Part shown: positions 7,893-14,068 of the stretch, one piece after another
Position numbering within the stretch: the first letter of the stretch is position 1
Layout of the letters: the number at the start of each line of letters is the position of its first letter
Assembly (NCBI GenBank): GCA_027576995.1
Contig: JANBQC010000676.1
Coordinates: 1 to 14,068 of the forward strand
Length of the DNA stretch: 14,068 nt
Reading direction: 5' to 3'
Source: Dimargaris cristalligena
Taxonomy: Eukaryota; Kickxellomycota; Dimargaritomycetes; Dimargaritales; Dimargaritaceae
The notes under the pieces: model-generated
What the model was told of the DNA's origin: nothing
Database searches by the model: none
Seen by the model: the letters and a program-made list of their open reading frames with translations, nothing else
Translations under genes and position numbers: made by a program

Positions 7893-7943
7893 ATAGTACC
7901 GGAGCCGGTACTATGCCACTGGTCCGGGACTGATACACCCGGA
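7893..7943. repeat. 22-nt palindrome plus adjacent inverted repeat
   Basis: ATAGTACCGG (7893-7902) and its exact reverse complement CCGGTACTAT (7905-7914) are separated by two bases, giving 10 paired bases. Nine bases later TCCGGG (7923-7928) pairs with CCCGGA (7938-7943) across a 9-nt gap. These could be two hairpins of a structured RNA or a cruciform. Alternatively they could be paired binding sites for dimeric regulators, since CGG/CCG half-sites of the Zn2Cys6 type are present in both. They lie about 820-870 bp upstream of the GH35 start. Confidence 0.75.
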
Positions 7944-8944
7944 AGTGTTTGGTTAAACTTAATCAGCGTGGTTGTTTACTTATTATCATAGGCCAATACC
8001 GCAGATATTACTGAATTCCCCGTATAACGCGCGGATGATACTATATCGCTGGACTTATAGTTGGAAATGTAAATCATTCAGCAAATGACTTACTAATCCC
8101 TGCTTGCAGGTGATATGTGGGAAATCGACCAGGTCATTTTATAGTGGCTGAGGCCATTCCCATTCGACGTGCATCCGTGTGGGGCGGCCCATGTGATAGG
8201 TAAGGGTAGTTAGTCACACCACCACCCCGCTCACTACTCGTTCTAGAATCATAATGAGGTCTACTAAATGTCGGTAAATAGTCACCACTGACCCTTTCCC
8301 ATGGAGTTATTGCCGGATCTATTTCATCTACTGACTTGACTGTTGTTTGACTAGAGCTTAAACGCTAAATAAACAGGGCGGAGGGATAAATCCTATGATT
8401 CTCCAGCTGCAGATATTGGGCCAAATACCAACCTGGATCTGTTAGTTAGTCTCACAGACTTAAATACCATCCACCTCGTGGCCATTTGTATGGTAAGATG
8501 ACAAGGGGGGTTTCTATCCAGACCATACGGGTGCCGTTTATTAGTCGCTAATATAAATGGATAAATTGCAATTAAGCAGAGCTAGAGTTTCTTCCCTTAC
8601 TAACGTTTCAACTGCTTTCAAGGCAAAATATAATATTACTACCACCACAAATGGTCGGACATTGTAACTAACCGCAAAATATGCTTAGTGATGGCATACC
8701 GAGAACTACAAAAGGAATTCAATGGTCTAAATTAGAAATATATTAGAACTGCAGGGAGCACCTCGGATGGTCCGTAGTATTGTTTATTATAGAGGCCTTG
8801 AGCCATCGGAGGTCGCTGTGTAAAGTGGCATTATAATAAAATGACCACACTTGAGAAGGGGTGGTATTCCAAATAGGACACTCTATCAAGAATTGACGAC
8901 CAGAAACTATCAGTTAGTGGAGTAGGTAATTGTAATGTAATTTC

Positions 8945-8958
8945 TGGGTATCAGAGCC
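8945..8958 (+). other. Retrotransposon primer-binding-site look-alike
   Basis: TGGGTATCAGAGCC differs by one inserted G from TGGTATCAGAGCC, the copia-type primer-binding site complementary to the 3' end of plant-type initiator tRNA-Met. The preceding AATTTC and following AG also resemble the usual copia context. No paired LTRs, LTR end (CA) or recognisable gag/pol could be found around it, so it may be a remnant or a coincidence. Whether this organism's initiator tRNA ends in the matching sequence is unknown. Confidence 0.3.
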
Positions 8959-8983
8959 AGTCAGATATATATTAAAAGACAAA

Positions 8984-9103
8984 ATGTCTAACAGGCTTCA
9001 AGTTGGCCCTAAAACTGGAGTTCCCTGGTACTTGATAAACCACTTGCTCAAGTCTGGTTCAACTCAAAAACCAGTGGTTGTTGAAAAAATATCACGTAAA
9101 TAA
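8984..9103 (+). CDS. Short ORF after the primer-binding-site look-alike, unknown
   Basis: A 39-codon ATG frame (MSNRLQVGPKTG...) begins 25 nt after the look-alike site, where the gag gene of a retroelement would start. The protein shows no gag, zinc-knuckle or protease motif. I report it only because of its position. A chance ORF is at least as likely. Confidence 0.15.
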   Translation: MSNRLQVGPKTGVPWYLINHLLKSGSTQKPVVVEKISRK

Positions 9104-9843
9104 CCCCTATAGATAGCAACTATCAAAATAGTGAAGTGTATCGAAGAGAAAGGACTTCAGCGAAATACGGCGACAAGGGTAGCGTGCCATTAGCTAGACT
9201 AGATGAAAATTTAATTTTGGTTGACACCATTGGCACCTCTCAGCAAATTATTTCGTCCGTACTTTTCCACGAGTTTCTGTCCTTGCTACGTATACCATCC
9301 CTAATATCTAAAACGACAAAAAATAAAGCTAGGCGACAAAGGCCTCCCTTTCGCTACACGGCAATACGATCTTATTATACATGAATAACTCGCCGGGTCT
9401 ACGTACTATAAACAAATTTTAATGCCTGAAAAAGTAATTCCAGTGGAGCCGTCTCATGCTTTAAATGCCAGCTGTATACTAAACTATTATGTTATAGCTA
9501 TTAAAAATAATAGGTGTTACCTAGTTTGGAACCCATAGCTAAAATCACAGATTCCTAATGGCCTTTCTCCAGCAACTTCCCAAATCTGAATGATACTTTT
9601 CCAAAAATATACGTCCCCCATTTAGCATCCGGAACGACAGTTACATTCACTGTGACATGTTCAACTTAGCAAAATATGTTAAAATATGGACATAAAAATG
9701 CCGTTTTTTTATCGGAGATATTTGATAGGGGTGTATTTTTGAACAGCAGATGAAATCAAGGAAATCGTTACAAAGGGCTATATGCCAAAGGGGCCAGAAT
9801 CTAAAATCGGATGGTACGGAACAATAAAAACACAATTGGGGAA

Positions 9844-12594
9844 TTATGGGCCAATGGGCTTGTCAACTACGGTCGGCATATCGGATAGGCTGCCCGCCTG
9901 GGTCTTGGCCCACATTTCGGCATAAATGCCGCCCTTGGCCACTAGTTCATTATGTGTGCCAAGTTCGGCCACCCTACCGTGACCCAGGACCACAATCTGG
10001 TCGGCATCCATGATCGTCGAAATTCTATGGGCGATTATGACAGTCGTTCGCGACTCCTTAGAGTTACGAATGTAGTCCATGATCTTCGTTTCGGTGGCGG
10101 TATCCAGGGCTGCCGTGGCCTCATCCAAAAGTAAGATGGGTGACTTTTTTACCAGGGCCCGCGCAATTCCCATGCGCTGCAGCTCGCCACCGCTCATCTT
10201 GTTGCCACTCTTATCGAGTTTGGCGTCAAAGCCATCCTCGCGCCCCATGATGGTGTCATATAGGTTAACGGCTTTGGCCGCCTCCACCACCTCATCTTTG
10301 GATGCCAACTCGCCAAGGCTGACAGCACCATAGGCGATGTTGTAATAGATAGTACCCGGGAAGGCCACGAAGGATTGGTTGACGTACGCGATCTGGGAGC
10401 GTAAGTCACCCTGTGCCACTCGGCGAATATCCTGACCATCGATGAGGATGGCTCCGTCCGCTACGTCCACCATGCGCATGGCCAGACTGAACAAGGTCGA
10501 TTTACCTTGCCCACTCATGCCTACAATAGCCGTGGTACGTCCAGCCGGAATAGTGAAGTTGATATCGCGTAAGATCGGAGCCTGGTCGTCGTAGGAGAAC
10601 GATACGTTGCGGAATTCAATGGTTCCCCCAATTTTAAGATCAAGTGAAGGAGCCCCGGCATCATCCTGAAGGTCGGGCGTCTCATGGATCGTCTTCACCG
10701 TGCTTGCATCGCGACTGGATGGTCGGAGGCGCATGGTAAACATCCAGGCCAAGTGGGCGGCCTGACCACTAATCGATTCATAAGCTTCAATCGCAATGAT
10801 ACACTCGGCGAAGGATAAGTCGCCGGACTGGACCTTCCAGGCGCACATTCCTAACCAGGGGTAGTAAAAGATAATAGGAAGGTTTTGATTCCAAAAATCC
10901 GCCTCCTTGGCAAAGGCCGCCTTCAGTCGAAGATAGACGGGTATATTTTGGGCCAGTTGTTGGTGTTCATACTTCTCGCTATTGAGTAGTTTGAATAGCA
11001 AAGTTCTGCACAGTCGATCCTCAATCCCCCATTCTAACCCGTAGTTGTTAATACTCCACGGCAGGGAGTCAGCTTCTAGGATAATACGGCAGTAGTAGAA
11101 GGCCAGGGTGTTAACGATAAAATACACAATGACAAAAACCAATGCCTCGGGCCCGATACTTTGCCAAATACTGGCCATCACAAGGTACGTAGCGGCCCAG
11201 CGTCCAATGAATTTGGTTATATCGCTACGCAATGAGGTGGCAAATTCCACGTAGTCGTCAAGGGCAATTTCGGCTTGACTGATGGCCGTGGAAGATTGTT
11301 GATGCAGGTGTTGAATACGGTTGTAGGTTCGGTGTTTCCATTCAGAACGTACATTCCGACTAAGCCAGGTCTCCAGGTGCGTAAACAAGCCAGGGAGGAT
11401 ATTGCTAATTACTTGGCTGGGGAGATAGTAGTAGCATAAGTAACTGTGGACCGTGACTATTTGGGTCAGTACGCTATCGCGGAAGTCGCGGTTGGCTATG
11501 AACTCAATGTGTGTGGCCCCAACCCGCGCCAGAGCCACGCCTAGTATTACCAGGGTGCCGACGTTGACCTTCCAGTCGAAAAACAGGTGGTAGAGCAAGG
11601 CCGGGTACGTCCTAACTTCGCGATTGAAAAACCAAGGTTCAGAGGCACTGTGATTAGTATCTTCCTCGACCTTATCCTCGTCCTGAAAACGAATACGAGC
11701 ACTAAAAACTGTGTAAAGTAGGTCAGCCATTCCTCTTCCCATTTCATCAATCTCAAATTTTCTTTTGAGGGCTTTGGAGGAATCCCAAGTTATACCAAAT
11801 AGCTGGTGGGGGGTTGCGGGGTTATCAGCAGAATCCAAGACACGGATATTGGAGAAATTGCGGAAAATGGGTTGGGTAAACCAGTCGGGAATCCGGGCGA
11901 GCAGCCACATGAGACTAACATCAAGAATAGGGACCATATGGCGGCGGTGGTACTGAGTTTGGTAACAGGTAGTGATGATTAGAGGAATGTAATAGACCAT
12001 GGCTTGGCCTAATACTATCATCGTAGAGAGGGATGGTTGGTCACAGTGCCAATACAGGAAGGCCACAATACTTAGCTCGATGAATGCTAAACTGGCGTGG
12101 GTATACCAAAACCGAAGATGGGCCGAGCTACGCAGACTCAGGCGGTAGAGCCACAGGGCCTGGTCGGGGTGAGAGGCTGGTCGCGAGCTCCGGCGGGATA
12201 GAACAAAATAGGACCAGGCAGCTGCCAAAACAAAGCTTCGGATAGCACCGAAAGTTAGCGGGGCATATATTACTTCAGAACCAGTTTCCTTGCTCGTCCA
12301 CATTAGCACTGTAACCATAATAAAGACGGCCAGGACTTGAAAACCAATGATGGAATTTGTGGCTATGCGTTGCAAATTTTCGAGGCGGACATTGATGGCT
12401 AGTTGCTGATCCTTCGTGGCCGTGGGGTACGATTCACATTTGAAATATTTGGGCACACTGGATGCCGGTCTATAGGCGGGGCCTTGTTGGAACCGCAGGA
12501 ACTGGACCAGGTAGGCCACGGTGAGAATGGCCGTGATACTGGGCCACATAATGACTTGTAGGGGGAACATGGTCCCCATAGTTTCGAAATCCAT
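9844..12594 (-). CDS. ABC half-transporter, HMT1/ABCB6-like
   Basis: This 916-residue membrane protein combines an N-terminal extra domain, a six-helix core and one nucleotide-binding domain; it would work as a dimer. By eye, hydrophobic segments lie near 10-33, 79-99, 115-133, 163-181 and 190-210 (five, TMD0-like), and near 340-360, 375-402, 464-480, 483-505, 573-589 and 592-618 (six). The ATPase part (about 655-916) is complete: A-loop Y668, Walker A GMSGQGKST (692-700, K698), Q-loop Q740, signature MSGGELQ (800-806), Walker B ILLLDE with D824 and catalytic E825, and H-loop H856. TMD0 plus core plus ATPase is the layout of HMT1/ABCB6 transporters, which move heavy-metal-thiol or porphyrin-type cargo at vacuolar, mitochondrial or related membranes. 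The membrane part is very divergent, so substrate and membrane are not assigned. Start: the ATG has G at -3 and +4; stop TAA. No introns. A broken partial copy of its ATPase domain lies at 2553-3205. Confidence 0.93.
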   Translation of the reverse strand: MDFETMGTMFPLQVIMWPSITAILTVAYLVQFLRFQQGPAYRPASSVPKYFKCESYPTATKDQQLAINVRLENLQRIATNSIIGFQVLAVFIMVTVLMWTSKETGSEVIYAPLTFGAIRSFVLAAAWSYFVLSRRSSRPASHPDQALWLYRLSLRSSAHLRFWYTHASLAFIELSIVAFLYWHCDQPSLSTMIVLGQAMVYYIPLIITTCYQTQYHRRHMVPILDVSLMWLLARIPDWFTQPIFRNFSNIRVLDSADNPATPHQLFGITWDSSKALKRKFEIDEMGRGMADLLYTVFSARIRFQDEDKVEEDTNHSASEPWFFNREVRTYPALLYHLFFDWKVNVGTLVILGVALARVGATHIEFIANRDFRDSVLTQIVTVHSYLCYYYLPSQVISNILPGLFTHLETWLSRNVRSEWKHRTYNRIQHLHQQSSTAISQAEIALDDYVEFATSLRSDITKFIGRWAATYLVMASIWQSIGPEALVFVIVYFIVNTLAFYYCRIILEADSLPWSINNYGLEWGIEDRLCRTLLFKLLNSEKYEHQQLAQNIPVYLRLKAAFAKEADFWNQNLPIIFYYPWLGMCAWKVQSGDLSFAECIIAIEAYESISGQAAHLAWMFTMRLRPSSRDASTVKTIHETPDLQDDAGAPSLDLKIGGTIEFRNVSFSYDDQAPILRDINFTIPAGRTTAIVGMSGQGKSTLFSLAMRMVDVADGAILIDGQDIRRVAQGDLRSQIAYVNQSFVAFPGTIYYNIAYGAVSLGELASKDEVVEAAKAVNLYDTIMGREDGFDAKLDKSGNKMSGGELQRMGIARALVKKSPILLLDEATAALDTATETKIMDYIRNSKESRTTVIIAHRISTIMDADQIVVLGHGRVAELGTHNELVAKGGIYAEMWAKTQAGSLSDMPTVVDKPIGP

Positions 12595-12656
12595 GACGCG
12601 GGGCGGAGTGGGATAAACGAGTGAGCTTAGAAGAAAAGGGTATGTATAAAAATATG
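12595..12656 (-). promoter_or_regulatory. Candidate core promoter of the ABC gene
   Basis: On the minus strand a TATA-like run, ATATTTTTATACATA (about 12655-12641), lies some 45-60 nt upstream of the ATG at 12594. It is followed by a pyrimidine stretch CCCTTTTCTTCT (12640-12629). The arrangement resembles that in front of the GH35 gene. A second TATATA element is present near 12796-12802. Confidence 0.35.
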
Positions 12657-13384
12657 TAACTTATGAAAGGAATAGGGAACGCAAAAGGTAAAGGTGAGAG
12701 TGCTAAACTTGGGGTCAAATACTTAAGAGGGTAGAGGTAATGTGGTGTTCATATGGTATTCGATAAGGATTCCCTTGTGGGGGCGGCTGCAAGGGCATAT
12801 ATAGCGAAAAATGAACCCGTATCTCCTCCTAACATAACTTTAGTATTTTTGTACTTCTCGGCAAGGATTTCCCACTAACGGGTTCTAATATTACTACAGC
12901 TTATCTTCGTACTTTACAGATAGAATAATCGCTTAGGTGAAAGTGAAAGACATGTTGAATTTTGTTTTGACGAATGTTAATTGGAAAGAAGATTTTGAAC
13001 ATCCATATACAGAAGGCATACAATTTGTGAATATTCATTATTTTAGCTATGACATTGAAATGGTACGAATATATTATGGCAATTTTCTTTTGGCCCGCTG
13101 TTTTATTCCTAACAGTGGCTAATCAGTATAATGAATTACAATAATAACAGTTGCATACTTATAATCCGGATTTAGAATGGCCGTGGCGCATTTCCCTTTT
13201 GACTCTCATCCATTATTAAGCATTTTTCAAAACACGGGCTTTACTTCAATGTCAAAGCCACGCTCCTTTCATCGACGACCGTTCGCATGGCTACTTCGCA
13301 TATTCCTAGTATAATCATCGGTGGCAAGGTGAATTCGATTGGATTACATGCCTGTAATTACGATAACTCTATATTTCTTCTTTC
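12657..13384. other. Spacer upstream of the ABC gene, with one small AT-rich ORF
   Basis: The left part should carry upstream regulatory DNA of the ABC gene. A plus-strand ATG frame of 56 codons (12952-13122, MLNFVLTNVNWKEDFEHPY...) is rich in aromatic and acidic residues and uses AT-ending codons. It has no recognisable domain and could be an exon of an unseen gene or a chance ORF. No RNA gene is seen. Confidence 0.45.
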
Positions 13385-13612
13385 ATGGCATCCATGAATG
13401 CACCGCGGAACTTGGTGATAATAAATTCGATCGTTGTGGGCATCTTTACATGTACTCTTCTACAGCGTGGATATGAAAGACATTTACCAGTTGAACACAC
13501 CTTTGAATATAATGGGGCCGAAAGCACTGGTGGGGTTCCAACTCTTATTCATGAATGTGACCCGTTAAAAAAAGCAATACATTGTACAATGTCTTTAAAA
13601 TTTCCTCGCTAG
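13385..13612 (+). CDS. Small hypothetical protein with possible signal peptide
   Basis: This 75-codon ATG frame encodes a hydrophobic stretch near the N terminus (about residues 10-26, LVIINSIVVGIFTCTLL) preceded by one Arg. A hydrophilic part with two cysteines (about C58 and C67) follows. This profile fits a small secreted or single-span membrane protein. I recognise no family. Codon use is more AT-rich than in the two main genes, and an in-frame stop lies just upstream (13364-13366), so the start is fixed unless the frame is an internal exon. It lies on the opposite strand from the ABC gene, close to the right-hand repeat. It could well be a chance ORF. Confidence 0.25.
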   Translation: MASMNAPRNLVIINSIVVGIFTCTLLQRGYERHLPVEHTFEYNGAESTGGVPTLIHECDPLKKAIHCTMSLKFPR

Positions 13613-13754
13613 GGCACTGTATTGTGACATTTAATGAGACCACTTATGGCTTCGGCAAGTTGACCCATTTCTTTGTTAGTTATGAATGATGGTTAGGGAA
13701 AACCTATTGTGGTCTTCATATCCCATCTACTTAATCTGGTGCATACAACTTGTC
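13613..13754. other. Short spacer before the right-hand repeat
   Basis: Nothing recognisable. Its reverse complement shows no similarity to the sequence after 1548, which fixes the inner boundary of the inverted repeat at about 13755. Confidence 0.5.
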
Positions 13755-14068
13755 ACCCGGGTTAACCACCCTTAGTCTGTTAAGAGTCCTGGGGATAGGC
13801 TTCTAATGGTAGGAGGGCTTAGGCTCAACCAAGCAGGTTACTAGCATTAGGGAGGGGCGCGGTACTAACCAATATAGGGTGAGTGTAGGCTAATGCAAGG
13901 GACATGCAGTGGGCACACTTACTGGCTAATATGATGGGTGAGTATATAGTGAGTTTATTGAGGTAAACTATGGGGGTAAGGAATAAGCTAAGGAACTGAA
14001 CTGGTCCCAGAGGGGCCCGGTTATTTATATGTGGGGACTACTCATAACAAGGGGTCCTTGAGAGCAAT
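13755..14068 (-). repeat. LTR-like repeat, right copy, inverted and cut by the window edge
   Basis: Reverse-complement partner of 1230-1548, aligned over the full 314 nt to the window end, so it probably continues outside. On the minus strand it carries a clean TATAAATA (14029-14022) and, about 65 nt downstream, AATAAA (13959-13954). This is consistent with the promoter and polyadenylation region of a decayed LTR. It is more GC-rich than the left copy: at many differing sites this copy has C or G where the left copy has T or A, suggesting that it is younger or less decayed. A possible alternative is another class of dispersed repeat, since ends and coding parts are not visible. Confidence 0.85.

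Larger units (their letters stand above)
7128..9843. other. 2.7 kb spacer between the two main genes
   Basis: No gene can be supported with confidence. Short frames exist, such as 7262-7444 on the plus strand (60 codons) and an overlapping minus-strand frame at 7565-7341, but neither shows a domain. The stretch contains a strong palindrome with a neighbouring inverted repeat (7893-7943), a primer-binding-site look-alike (8945-8958) and a short ORF after it (8984-9103). It must hold the upstream regulatory DNA of the GH35 gene on its left side and the transcript end of the ABC gene on its right. I see no AATAAA-type signal close to the ABC stop codon; T-rich tracts near 9705 are the only candidate. 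No tRNA or rRNA was found. Confidence 0.55.

Noticed and set aside
7925..7941. CGG-N11-CCG spacing like a Gal4 site upstream of a beta-galactosidase
   Set aside because: Two or three such matches are expected by chance in 14 kb, the inner bases fit poorly, and Gal4 is a feature of budding yeasts.
9136..9384. 82-codon plus-strand frame after the primer-binding-site look-alike
   Set aside because: It starts with GTG and shows no gag, protease or polymerase motif.

Overview
This 14.07 kb window looks like nuclear DNA of a eukaryote. An early-diverging fungus is my best guess, but that is inference, not proof. Two long GC-rich reading frames without visible introns sit on the minus strand in AT-rich, repeat-bearing spacer. 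There are no operons, bacterial ribosome sites or prophage genes.

Layout from left to right. 1-1229 is AT-rich spacer. 1230-1548 is a degenerate repeat whose inverted partner occupies the right edge (13755-14068); its TATA-like and AATAAA signals recall a decayed LTR. 2553-3205 (minus) is a broken copy of an ABC-transporter nucleotide-binding domain. Upstream of it, 3206-3566 holds further stop-ridden relic sequence. 4345-7074 (minus) encodes a 909-residue plant-type GH35 beta-galactosidase with a hydrophobic segment at each end. 7075-9843 is a 2.8 kb spacer with a 22-nt palindrome, a neighbouring inverted repeat and a retroelement primer-binding-site look-alike. 9844-12594 (minus) encodes a 916-residue ABC half-transporter of HMT1/ABCB6-like architecture. 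The right flank holds two small uncertain ORFs and then the inverted repeat.

The glycosidase and the transporter share a strand but are 2.8 kb apart and show no obvious metabolic link. The broken ABC piece and the intact ABC gene form a direct repeat (offset 7330 bp) enclosing the glycosidase, so local duplication or recombination has shaped the locus. The most unusual signals are: (i) the sharp change in identity along the ABC relic, about 95% at one end and about 58% at the other; (ii) the inverted repeat at the window edges; (iii) the plant-like, apparently doubly membrane-anchored beta-galactosidase. I found no convincing novel defence or biosynthetic system.
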